64,000 nt of DNA from Chryseobacterium panacisoli (lineage in GTDB: Bacteria; Bacteroidota; Bacteroidia; Flavobacteriales; Weeksellaceae): positions 124,001 to 188,000 of the forward strand of contig NZ_VTRU01000001.1 in the NCBI RefSeq assembly GCF_008274625.1, in the 5' to 3' direction. Under the pieces are notes generated by a model. That model worked only from the letters and a program-made list of their open reading frames with translations. It was not told the origin of the DNA and made no database searches. Made by a program: the position numbers and the translations under genes. Of the stretch, positions 9,319 to 16,617 are shown in pieces (position 1 is the first letter of the stretch; every line of letters begins with the position of its first letter).

Positions 9319-9642
9319 ATGAAAAACACACCTGATTATAAAAAAATTTTTAATGACATAATCAATATAAAATTCCCAGAAAAAAAAGAAATATGCAGCC
9401 ATTTATTAGAGAAATCAGATTTATCGGTACTTGATATTATAGACCTTAATGAGCTTCTTTTCAGAAACAGTTCCAAAGAAAACAGTGTTTTTAATCAGAA
9501 ACACCGCTCTTATAATGAATCTGTAATTTATCAGATATTAGAATATCAGAAAAAGAACCGGCTGAACAATTCCCAGCTTGCCGGACATTTTAAATTAAGC
9601 AGAAATACTGTTACAAAATGGAAAAGTCTTTTTCCTATCTGA
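9319..9642 (+). CDS. small HTH-domain protein
   Basis: The 107-residue protein has a helical N-terminal half (FNDIINIKFPEKKEICSHLL ... LSVLDIIDLNELLF) and ends in a helix-turn-helix (YNESVIYQILEYQKKNRLNN, then SQLAGHFKLSRNTVTKWKSLF). The HTH is of the same broad type as the last third of the preceding protein, 4 bases upstream. The pair looks co-translated and may form one DNA-binding unit. The following gene starts 60 bases later on the same strand with no terminator between, so the C1q-like genes probably share its transcript. I know no characterised member. Confidence 0.72.
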   Translation: MKNTPDYKKIFNDIINIKFPEKKEICSHLLEKSDLSVLDIIDLNELLFRNSSKENSVFNQKHRSYNESVIYQILEYQKKNRLNNSQLAGHFKLSRNTVTKWKSLFPI

Positions 9643-9702
9643 TATTTTTTAACCTTTTAAAAGATCTGTTATGGATCAAACTTCAATAGTTCAATTAAAA
9701 AT

Positions 9703-10611
9703 ATGAAACAGATGAATAAAAAAATGATCATAGTAGTACTGGGTGGAATGCATGGTTTTTTTTCTCCTGTAAACGCACAGACAGGAATAGGAACCTCAAA
9801 TCCCCAGGGTATTTTACATGCAGATGGGGCCAGAGATAATGCGGCCACGGGAACACCAACAGCTGCTCAGGCTGCAAACGATTTTATTATCAGCAAGGCT
9901 ACAGGTTTTTTAGGGCTGGGAGTTCTTGAGCCTAAAGTAAAGCTTGATATGAGGTCTGTGGGCTCGGAAAATGCTTTGGGACTAAATACAACTATGATGA
10001 GTGCTGCTTCGGCAGGAGCAGGAGCTATACGGTACGATGTCATCAATGCACCTGCAGGAGCAAAGATTGAAGTATCAGACGGTTCAGTATGGAATAAGGC
10101 GTATGTTGCCCCACAGAAGGCGGTTGTAGTGGCACGTAAAATTACCAGCCAGTCAATAACCCAGGGCTCGGCCACCAATATTGGTAACTGGAGTGTGGTA
10201 CGTGATATGAGTAATAGTTTTGATGCCAATTTAGGAGTTTTTACAGCTCCCCGTGATGGTACATATACTTTTTTATTAACCTTTAATTTTAATGGGATAG
10301 TTATTAATGATGGTTCCAGAGTTGAATCACAATTTTATAATACCACAACAAACACTGTTCTGGCGAGTGTGTATAAGACCTTCGGACAATCAATGACTGG
10401 CACTTCTGATGATGCTAATGCAACCCGGTCTACACAAGCAGGAGGATCAAGTACAGTTACACTTACATTGAATGCAGGTGCAAAAGTAGTAACAAGGCTC
10501 TGGCATAATCTTATTTCGAGCGGTGCCGTTACACTTAGGGTCACAAGTAACTCTACAGATCCCACTAATCCGGATGATGGGTTTAATAATTTAACAATTA
10601 TCGAACATTAA
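9703..10611 (+). CDS. secreted C1q-like domain protein, copy 1
   Basis: The protein has 302 residues with a signal peptide ending near PVNAQ (residue 26). The mature start TGIGTSNPQGILHADG is the short repeat common in Bacteroidota surface and tail-fibre-like proteins, and a conserved GAGAIRYD segment follows near residue 105. The C-terminal ~140 residues look like a C1q/TNF-like jelly roll: the hallmark GVFTAPRDGTYTFLLTFNFN, then alternating strands, and the ending FNNLTIIEH. C1q-like domains form trimers and bind ligands or surfaces. No T9SS sorting domain is present, so export beyond the periplasm is unproven. It is the first of three tandem paralogues. Confidence 0.8.
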   Translation: MKQMNKKMIIVVLGGMHGFFSPVNAQTGIGTSNPQGILHADGARDNAATGTPTAAQAANDFIISKATGFLGLGVLEPKVKLDMRSVGSENALGLNTTMMSAASAGAGAIRYDVINAPAGAKIEVSDGSVWNKAYVAPQKAVVVARKITSQSITQGSATNIGNWSVVRDMSNSFDANLGVFTAPRDGTYTFLLTFNFNGIVINDGSRVESQFYNTTTNTVLASVYKTFGQSMTGTSDDANATRSTQAGGSSTVTLTLNAGAKVVTRLWHNLISSGAVTLRVTSNSTDPTNPDDGFNNLTIIEH

Positions 10612-10620
10612 AAAATCAAT

Positions 10621-11475
10621 ATGATGAAAAAGAACAGGACTATACTATATACATTGCTTGCCAATGTTTTATATTTTTCCTCAGGCAACCTCGTTGCGCA
10701 GGTAGGTGTTTTTACTCATAATCCTGCACAGACGTTACATATAGATGCAGCAAAAGACAACGGTGAGGCACCGGATGCGTTGAAATTATCTAATGATATT
10801 GTTGTAAGCACGACGGGGAACATGGGAATTGGACTGCTCAATCCGGTAACCAAACTGGATCTCCGTTCCCCGGATAACAAAGGAATTATCGGGGTGGGAA
10901 CAAGTGTACAGACACCAAGCGAGGCAGGCGCAGGTGCTATACGGTATAATACAGGTGGATTTTTAGAATATTCAGATGGGGAGCAATGGATTGCTCTGCC
11001 CCTTACAGCACCGGCCAAGGCACTTGTGAATGCCAATAAAAGCTCTGTACAAAGTATTGGAAACAATACAGCCACTCCAATATCAGGCTGGAATGAAACC
11101 GTTGATTTAGGTACGGCAGTTCCCAATGGAGACTTTGATCCCTCTAGCGGTACTTTTACCGCTCCCCGTGACGGATTTTATCTGGTGTCATTTAATATTA
11201 CGTTAGCTAATGGCAACATCCCTAAAAATACTTTTCTAGAAACGGCAATAGAAAGTAATCAGAGTACTGAGAATATTCCAATATTTAAAACATTAAACTC
11301 TTATCCTGCATTTCAGGCAGGGGCAGTCAGTAATTTTATAAGCGGAAACTGTAATGCTATTTTCAATCTGAAGACAGGCAATACCATTAAATTCAGCGTT
11401 AAACATAATTTGGGTACTGCAAGAAATACCTTAAATGATGGAAAATTAAATAATTTAAGTATTAGTGAGCTATAA
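10621..11475 (+). CDS. secreted C1q-like domain protein, copy 2
   Basis: The protein has 284 residues with a signal peptide ending near NLVAQ. It shares the layout of its neighbours: N-terminal segment VGVFTHNPAQTLHIDAAKD, the conserved SEAGAGAIRYN segment, then a C1q-like domain opened by GTFTAPRDGFYLVSFNITL and closed by LNNLSISEL. It starts 9 bases after copy 1, so the two are co-transcribed. Sequence away from these landmarks is quite diverged from copies 1 and 3, so the duplication is old or the copies are under diversifying selection. Function is unknown; a trimeric surface or binding protein is the likely form. Confidence 0.8.
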   Translation: MMKKNRTILYTLLANVLYFSSGNLVAQVGVFTHNPAQTLHIDAAKDNGEAPDALKLSNDIVVSTTGNMGIGLLNPVTKLDLRSPDNKGIIGVGTSVQTPSEAGAGAIRYNTGGFLEYSDGEQWIALPLTAPAKALVNANKSSVQSIGNNTATPISGWNETVDLGTAVPNGDFDPSSGTFTAPRDGFYLVSFNITLANGNIPKNTFLETAIESNQSTENIPIFKTLNSYPAFQAGAVSNFISGNCNAIFNLKTGNTIKFSVKHNLGTARNTLNDGKLNNLSISEL

Positions 11476-11482
11476 AAATAAA

Positions 11483-12394
11483 ATGATGATACAGCTATAT
11501 AAAATCAAAGAAACTCCCTTAATTTTCACTGCTCTGCTTCTGGGAGTGCTCCATGTCAATGCACAAATAGGATTTGGAGTAGAAAACCCGGCAAATCCCG
11601 TTGAAATCAATACCAATGCTGGCAAGGTTGTGATAGACAATACCGGTAAGTTGGGAGTATTGGTCCCCAACCCGAAGGTTGCAATAGATTTGCGCAGTGG
11701 AAATAATGGTTCAGTGGCGATAGGCAATACAGATAAAACAGCCAGCCAGGCAGGGGCAGGGGCTTTACGGTATGTTGCAAGTCCGGCCATTGGGGTAAAA
11801 GGTTATTTAGAATTTTCTGATGGGGTAAGCTGGGTAAGTTTTTTTCCTAAAGGTAAGCCCCGTATTGTGGTTATGGCCAACAAAGTAACTCAGGATACTT
11901 ACGTTTTTGAAAGTGCAACACCTTCAGAAATAGGAACCAAATCAGGTATTGTACAGCGCAGATCGTCTTATTTAACCAATTGGGTAGAAAAGCTTGATTC
12001 AGATTCCGGGGTGCCTACAAACAATTTTAATCCGGCCACAGGAGAATTTGTTGCCCCCCGAACCGGAGTGTATTTTGCCACCTTTACTTTTGCACTGCAG
12101 TCCAGCCAGGTTAATACCGGAGGAAATAATCAGACAGAAGCTATCTGGGAGGTCAGAAATCCGGGAGGTACAATCACTCAAAGGGTAAAAACAAATAATG
12201 GATATGCTTCTGATACAGGAGCCAGTCCCAATGCTGTGGCTGTGGGTTCTGCATGTACCGTAAGTGTTTATTTGAACAAAGGAGATCGTTTAAGACCTTT
12301 TACCTGGATTACAGTGGCATTTGACGGTACTATAAGCCAGTTTGATATATCAGGAAGCGGAGCATACAATTCCCTGACAATAGTAGAACAATAA
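11483..12394 (+). CDS. secreted C1q-like domain protein, copy 3
   Basis: I start this gene at the ATG at 11483, giving 303 residues with a signal peptide (IFTALLLGVLHVNAQ). A GTG at 11465 is also in frame but would overlap copy 2 and lengthen the charged start. The family landmarks are IGFGVENPANPVEIN, SQAGAGALRYV, the C1q hallmark GEFVAPRTGVYFATFTFA, and the ending YNSLTIVEQ. It is the last gene of the five-gene operon begun at 8877; a strong hairpin follows at 12520. As with the other copies, I see no sorting domain or lipobox, so final location is uncertain. Confidence 0.8.
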   Translation: MMIQLYKIKETPLIFTALLLGVLHVNAQIGFGVENPANPVEINTNAGKVVIDNTGKLGVLVPNPKVAIDLRSGNNGSVAIGNTDKTASQAGAGALRYVASPAIGVKGYLEFSDGVSWVSFFPKGKPRIVVMANKVTQDTYVFESATPSEIGTKSGIVQRRSSYLTNWVEKLDSDSGVPTNNFNPATGEFVAPRTGVYFATFTFALQSSQVNTGGNNQTEAIWEVRNPGGTITQRVKTNNGYASDTGASPNAVAVGSACTVSVYLNKGDRLRPFTWITVAFDGTISQFDISGSGAYNSLTIVEQ

Positions 12395-12519
12395 GGATGC
12401 GATTCACTAAAATGCTCTGAAAAATATATTTTTTAATGAGCGGAAACCCTTCTGTTTATCATTCGCTGACTGATGACCCAAATTTGTACAAACAATACAC
12501 AAATGTCTTAATATATGCT

Positions 12520-12548
12520 GAGAAGCTCCCTCTTAAGGGGAGCTTCTC
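12520..12548. terminator. bidirectional terminator after the C1q operon
   Basis: GAGAAGCTCCC (12520-12530) pairs with GGGAGCTTCTC (12538-12548) around a 7-base loop, an 11-bp perfect stem. It lies between the C1q operon and the convergent Crp/Fnr gene. Confidence 0.85.
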
Positions 12549-12584
12549 AAATTATTATACCTGCTGTTACCGAATTCCTGACCT

Positions 12585-13178
12585 TTAATAAAATATCTTT
12601 CTGTTCTGGACTTTTATTAAATGCGCATTATGCATTTTTTTAATTGTTCTGATAACTGTTTCCACACGCAGCCCCGTTAAATTAGCTAACTGCTGTCTGG
12701 TGAGAGGAATCTGAAAAGAATATTTGTCGTTGTCACTATTGCCCTTAAGATAATCCATTACTGTTTTGATTTTATTTAAGGGATTTGGTGAGGAAACATT
12801 AAATAGCATTACATACTTGTAATATAGCCGCTCAGCCAGACATTTGAACATGTTGGAAGAAACTTCCGGATTCTGCTCCAGTAAATTGAAGAAATCCGCT
12901 TTGGATAATTTGAGAACAGTACAGGACGTTTTAGCTGTAGCATTGGTAGGGTAGCCCTTTTCATCAAAGAGAAAAGATTCTCCAAAACTTTCTCCGTCAT
13001 ACAGAATGTTTTGAATAAATTCTTTGCCATCTTCGTGATAATTGCTTAGTTCAACAATACCATTAATAATCTGATAATAAAACTTTGGCAAATTTCCTTC
13101 ATGAAAAATCGTTTGATTGGCTTCAAAACTTTCATAATTTGCACCATAGGCTAATAATAAATCTTCACTTATTATCAT
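12585..13178 (-). CDS. Crp/Fnr-family transcriptional regulator
   Basis: This 197-residue protein has a cyclic-nucleotide-binding-type beta barrel (residues ~10-110, with FHEGNLPKFYYQIINGIVELS and YDGESFGESFLF). A dimer helix and a winged HTH (QIPLTRQQLANLTGLRVETVIRTIKKM) follow. The HTH is the Crp type. No Cys cluster for an iron-sulfur centre is present, so it is not a classic FNR. The GE-S-F pocket lacks the usual Arg-Ser-Ala cAMP contact, so cAMP binding is doubtful. It is monocistronic and convergent with the C1q operon. Its regulon is unknown. Confidence 0.9.
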   Translation of the reverse strand: MIISEDLLLAYGANYESFEANQTIFHEGNLPKFYYQIINGIVELSNYHEDGKEFIQNILYDGESFGESFLFDEKGYPTNATAKTSCTVLKLSKADFFNLLEQNPEVSSNMFKCLAERLYYKYVMLFNVSSPNPLNKIKTVMDYLKGNSDNDKYSFQIPLTRQQLANLTGLRVETVIRTIKKMHNAHLIKVQNRKIFY

Positions 13179-13496
13179 GTCTTTAAATTTTATAAGTTAA
13201 TAATGAATTATTTTTAAAAAATTTATAAAACGCAAAACAAAAAACAAACCATTTTCAACAAATTTTATAAAAAAAGGTACCACATTTTTTGCCTGTTTTT
13301 TTATTCCTCCACCATTATCTGCAATAAATAAAACTCCTGTCAGAAGGGATTTAATATATTTTAACACACCTATTATGATCAGAATCATAATATCAGACCC
13401 TGTATTTCACTATATTTGGAATAATAAAACTAACCATGAAATAAGGATAACATAAAAACTTGTTAAACTCAAAATTATAAAAGATTATCAAAGATT
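13179..13496. other. AT-rich intergenic region
   Basis: This stretch lies upstream of the Crp/Fnr gene. It is very A/T-rich and probably holds that gene's promoter. A 63-codon minus-strand ORF (13197-13388) has no recognisable features, and I do not accept it as a gene. Confidence 0.5.
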
Positions 13497-13721
13497 ATGA
13501 AAGACTTATTTTCATTAAAAGGAAAGAGGAAGGATCATATTGTGAGGTATTTTAAAAAAAAAATGTACCAATTGATCGAAAAGGGTGACTGGATTACTTT
13601 TACAATTAAAAAATGGTACCGGACAATGACTATATCCTGCTTGATATGCAATGGTTTAGTTACTGTAATTATCGTAAAGACAAAGGTTACTCCATTTTAT
13701 GAAAAATATACGGTATTGTAA
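13497..13721 (+). CDS. hypothetical small basic protein with one membrane helix
   Basis: This 74-codon ORF starts MKDLFSLKGKRKDHIVRYFKKK and is strongly basic for ~45 residues. A single hydrophobic stretch follows (TISCLICNGLVTVIIVKT). I do not recognise it, and no ribosome-binding or promoter signal decides the start. It could be a real small membrane-anchored peptide or a chance ORF in an A/T-rich region. It is kept at low confidence because it is followed by a hairpin at 13892 that otherwise has no upstream gene. Confidence 0.3.
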   Translation: MKDLFSLKGKRKDHIVRYFKKKMYQLIEKGDWITFTIKKWYRTMTISCLICNGLVTVIIVKTKVTPFYEKYTVL

Positions 13722-13891
13722 TGCACCATCTGCCGTACTATTTGAATAGCAGATGTTTATTTCAAAAGGAAATATACCACAAAAGATCATTATTCAATTC
13801 AATGTGATTAATTTGGCATATTGGTTGATGTGATGAAAAAAGTTTTATTTAACACCACATCATATAACTTATAATTCATTTTACACTTTTC

Positions 13892-13917
13892 ACCTCCTGG
13901 TTAGCCGGGAGGTTTTC
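13892..13917 (+). terminator. intrinsic terminator-like hairpin
   Basis: ACCTCCTGG and CCGGGAGGT pair around TTAG with one G-T pair, followed by TTTTCT. It shows that something upstream on the plus strand is transcribed, although 13722-13890 contains only a 13-codon ORF at about 13832 besides the weak ORF at 13497. Confidence 0.6.
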
Positions 13918-14024
13918 TATTTGCAGGGATTCTCAATTATTAATTTTACTTAATTATTCACTGGTATATGATATAAAGTGATTATTTTTCGTATTATTGC
14001 ATCGAATTAAAAACTAATATAACT

Positions 14025-14564
14025 ATGAAAAAGCTATTTTTTGCATCAGTCTGTGCATTAACATTATTATCCTGTGGAAGAGAGGAATCTGAAATTCAGG
14101 CAGAAAATCAACAATCAATTGCGTCAAAAAGCAGGATCAGTTCCGCTGCCAAATTAAGTGAAGATGTTAATGTTTATAGATATTATAGCAATTCATTGAT
14201 GAAGCATTATTTTGGTTCAACTACAGGCCCTGTCGGCCAGCATAGTTGGTCCAGTGAAGGGCTTGCATTTAAAACTACAAGCGCTCCGAGTACTTTATAT
14301 AGTTTAGCCGTGTATATGAATCCCAATAACCTGGATATGGTAATTGCTGTAAATCAGTTTGATAGAGCTGCATTGGAGGCGCAGGGCTATGTGTTTAGAG
14401 AAGCTATAGGCTGGCCGGTTCAACAAGGTTTGCCTGGTGCGGTTCCTGTTTACAGGTATTACAGATCTTCAAAAAATGGTCATTTTTACACAAAAAATCT
14501 TGCTGAACTTGGTACTGGTGGAAATGGATGGACTTATGAAGGAATTGCATTTTATGCCTATTAA
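14025..14564 (+). CDS. lipoprotein with DUF5648-like repeats
   Basis: The 179-residue protein has a lipoprotein signal (ALTLLSCG, lipidated Cys17) and a short Ser/Gln-rich spacer. Two copies of a repeat typical of DUF5648 proteins follow: NVYRYYSNSLMKHYFGST ... SSEGLAFKT and PVYRYYRSSKNGHFYTKN ... TYEGIAFYAY. The aromatic-rich repeat (VYRYY, H-x-Y/F, EG-I/L-AF) is found in many secreted bacterial proteins, often beside carbohydrate- or peptide-degrading domains, and is thought to be a surface-binding module. Here it stands alone. It is transcribed singly and followed by a hairpin at 14596. Confidence 0.8.
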   Translation: MKKLFFASVCALTLLSCGREESEIQAENQQSIASKSRISSAAKLSEDVNVYRYYSNSLMKHYFGSTTGPVGQHSWSSEGLAFKTTSAPSTLYSLAVYMNPNNLDMVIAVNQFDRAALEAQGYVFREAIGWPVQQGLPGAVPVYRYYRSSKNGHFYTKNLAELGTGGNGWTYEGIAFYAY

Positions 14565-14595
14565 AATAGTATAAAAAAATTATTACATTATTGGT

Positions 14596-14620
14596 CCTCG
14601 GAGAAATCCGGGGATTTTTA
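14596..14620 (+). terminator. terminator after the DUF5648-like gene
   Basis: CCTCGG (14596-14601) pairs with CCGGGG (14608-14613) with one G-T pair, followed by ATTTTTATTT. The stem is short but well placed, 32 bases after the stop codon. Confidence 0.6.
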
Positions 14621-14821
14621 TTTCGTAAAATTCATCATTGTGGGTATTTATTTATCTTTTTTTTGAGAAAAGTGAACCCCATGTGCAAGATTTACATACG
14701 TTCATCTTTACGGTATCAAATAGCGATTACACTTATTGTCTATACATCCACACTTACTAATTACCCCTTGCCTTATTTTTCATACCATCATAATTTCACA
14801 TCAGAATCAAAAAAAAATATT

Positions 14822-14977
14822 ATGAAAAAATTATCAAGAAATGCCTTAAAAACAATTGGAGGAGGCTTTGCATGTAATTGTGGTACCAGATATATTGGGG
14901 AATTTAGCTCAATAGAATCTTGTACTTTTGCTTGTAGCGTTTTAATTAAAGCGCCATGGGATCCTGAAGTTCATTAA
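14822..14977 (+). CDS. bacteriocin-like peptide with double-glycine leader
   Basis: I place the start at the ATG at 14822, giving 51 residues. The N-terminus MKKLSRNALKTIGGG is a leader of the kind found in small Chryseobacterium peptides called bacteriocin-like (K-L-S/T-R-x-x-L-K-x-I-x-GG). A GG site for a C39-type peptidase falls at residues 13-15. The core that follows holds four Cys (C18, C20, C34, C38) and ends APWDPEVH. No export/peptidase ABC transporter and no modification enzyme lies nearby, so processing would have to be done elsewhere in the genome. A strong terminator follows. An in-frame upstream extension to 14591 is unlikely. Confidence 0.7.
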   Translation: MKKLSRNALKTIGGGFACNCGTRYIGEFSSIESCTFACSVLIKAPWDPEVH

Positions 14978-14983
14978 ATTTAT

Positions 14984-15008
14984 AAAGGCCGGTTATCCGG
15001 CCTTTTTT
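14984..15008 (+). terminator. terminator of the bacteriocin-like gene
   Basis: AAAGGCCGG (14984-14992), loop TTAT, CCGGCCTTT (14997-15005), then a T run. This is a perfect 9-bp stem. Confidence 0.88.
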
Positions 15009-15094
15009 TATTGCCCTATTTTTATATAACCAATTGGGTAAGGAAGAACTATAGCTGAGTTTCAAATTTTTTATGAAATAAAGCCACAAAATAG

Positions 15095-15124
15095 TTGCAT
15101 ATATTAATTAAATACTTACTTTTG
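15095..15124 (+). promoter_or_regulatory. promoter of tRNA-Ala
   Basis: TTG (15095-15097), a 19-base spacer, then TACTTTTG (15117-15124) ends 25 bases before the tRNA gene. Confidence 0.7.
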
Positions 15125-15149
15125 TACCCGCTTCACAAAAAGAAGATAT

Positions 15150-15223
15150 GGGGGATTGGCGCAGTTGGCTAGCGCGTTTGACTGGCAGTCAAAAGGTCAC
15201 GGGTTCGAATCCCGTATTCTCCA
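15150..15223 (+). tRNA. tRNA-Ala (anticodon GGC)
   Basis: The cloverleaf can be folded by hand. The acceptor GGGGGAT (15150-15156) pairs with ATTCTCC (15216-15222), including the G3-U70 pair that identifies alanine tRNA. The D stem is GCGC/GCGC and the anticodon stem is TTTGA/TCAAA with loop CTGGCAG, giving anticodon GGC at 15184-15186. The variable loop is AGGTC, and the T arm is ACGGG-TTCGAAT-CCCGT. The discriminator is A15223. CCA is not encoded and must be added. Confidence 0.95.
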
Positions 15224-15270
15224 CTTGGTGCAACTGGTGAAATCTTCAGAATGCACAAAAAAGACTGATA

Positions 15271-15308
15271 AATCCTGCAAAAAATTAAATTTTGCAGGAT
15301 TTTTTTTA
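15271..15308 (+). terminator. terminator after the tRNA gene
   Basis: A perfect 12-bp stem, AATCCTGCAAAA (15271-15282) with TTTTGCAGGATT (15290-15301), followed by seven more T residues. Confidence 0.9.
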
Positions 15309-15702
15309 TCTCCTCATTAACAAAATTTTAAAAACTCGTGAAATTTGTGACTAAATCGTCGTAATTCCATTTGCTTTATAAATAATTGTAACAGAATATT
15401 TTAGGAGAATCCGGGAGACCTGCAAAGTTTACCACGCTTATCAAACAATTATTTTCTGTGATGGATATAGATATCGTAATCTATCTGGAATTAACTATAT
15501 TTAATAGTGTTTTTCAGTTTTAATAATCTATCTTTAACTCTAGAAATATAACTGAGAAATGGAGTTTTCTTTAATCAGATCATGCTAATTGATCTTTTAT
15601 TAAGGAATCTGATTAAGTTATATGTATTATTTTATATTCAACTATATTGTTTTCTATTAATGAACGTTTAAGTTGATTCTTATTTGTTCACTAACCTATA
15701 TT
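15309..15702. other. intergenic region without a supported gene
   Basis: The stretch between the tRNA terminator and the HAD gene is A/T-rich with no long ORF and no clear repeat. It presumably carries the HAD promoter, but no good TTG/TANNTTTG pair is visible. Confidence 0.5.
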
Positions 15703-16500
15703 ATGAAGCATATCAAATTAATTGTCACTGACATGGACGGGACTTTTCTCAATTCCAGTCATGAAATGAGCCCTGAATTTTCGGATGTTTACCAAGAACT
15801 GAAAAAAAGAAACATTTTATTTGTGCCGGCAAGCGGAAGACAGATGCCTGGGATTACCCATTATTTTGGGGATATAGAGAGTGAGATCGGCTTTATAGCT
15901 GAAAATGGCGGTTATGTAATTTATAAAGATCAGGAACTTTTTGCTGATGCCCTGGAGTATCAGCATGTTGTTGAGATCATAAATACTGTTCGTGAAATAC
16001 CGGGAGCTAAAGCTGTAGTGTCAGCTAAAAAATATGCTTATTATGAAACCGATGATCAGCAGTTCGTGGATTTTTTCTCAAAATACTATACTCAAAACAT
16101 GAAAAAAGATGATCTGACGGAAAGAATTGATGATACAGTCTTTAAAATTGCGGTTTACCATCCTGATGGTTCTGAAAAGAATCTTTATCCTGCTCTTAAA
16201 AAATTTGAAGAACTGGGCCTTGAAGTTGTCATTTCCGGTGCGCATTGGCTCGATGTCATGAATAAAGATATCAATAAAGGGAATGCCCTGAAAATACTCC
16301 AGAAGTCTCTGGGCATTTCTCCCGAAAATACGATGGCTTTCGGGGATTATATGAACGATATAGAAATGCTGAAGAATGCCAAATATTCCTATGCTATGAA
16401 AAATGCCCATCCTAATGTGAAGGAGATCGCTAATTTTGAAGCTTCTACTAATGACAGCTTTGGAGTGCTGAAAACAATTAAGGATTATCTGCAGAACTGA
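15703..16500 (+). CDS. Cof-type HAD-superfamily phosphatase
   Basis: I use the ATG at 15703 (MKHIKLIVTDMDGTFLN), which puts the HAD motif I (Asp10, Asp12) at the normal distance. An in-frame upstream start at 15673 would add ten non-conserved residues. The protein has 265 residues. Motif II is VPASGRQ, motif III includes the Lys of DINKGNAL, and motif IV is AFGDYMNDIEML. A type IIB cap lies between II and III. These are the Cof/YidA/YbiV sugar-phosphate and flavin/PLP phosphatases; the exact substrate cannot be told from sequence. It is monocistronic. Confidence 0.92.
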   Translation: MKHIKLIVTDMDGTFLNSSHEMSPEFSDVYQELKKRNILFVPASGRQMPGITHYFGDIESEIGFIAENGGYVIYKDQELFADALEYQHVVEIINTVREIPGAKAVVSAKKYAYYETDDQQFVDFFSKYYTQNMKKDDLTERIDDTVFKIAVYHPDGSEKNLYPALKKFEELGLEVVISGAHWLDVMNKDINKGNALKILQKSLGISPENTMAFGDYMNDIEMLKNAKYSYAMKNAHPNVKEIANFEASTNDSFGVLKTIKDYLQN

Positions 16501-16617
16501 TATTTCTGAATAATTTATAGAAGAATCTTTAAAGGCTCATCCTCATTATAGAATTTGATCCGTTAAGTCTTTGTCTTATCATATTTATCTACATTTGGAA
16601 TAAGTAAAAAATAAAGC

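Noticed and set aside
8877..9642. Insertion sequence (IS3 family)
   Set aside because: Only HTH parts are present; there is no DDE transposase, terminal inverted repeat or target duplication.
13197..13388. 63-codon minus-strand ORF with an NGGGIKK motif
   Set aside because: It lies in very A/T-rich sequence, has no recognisable domain and no clear double-glycine leader, and overlaps the likely promoter of the Crp/Fnr gene.
14591..14821. Longer N-terminal extension of the bacteriocin-like peptide ORF
   Set aside because: It runs through the terminator of the preceding gene and A/T-rich sequence; the leader motif begins exactly at the ATG at 14822.
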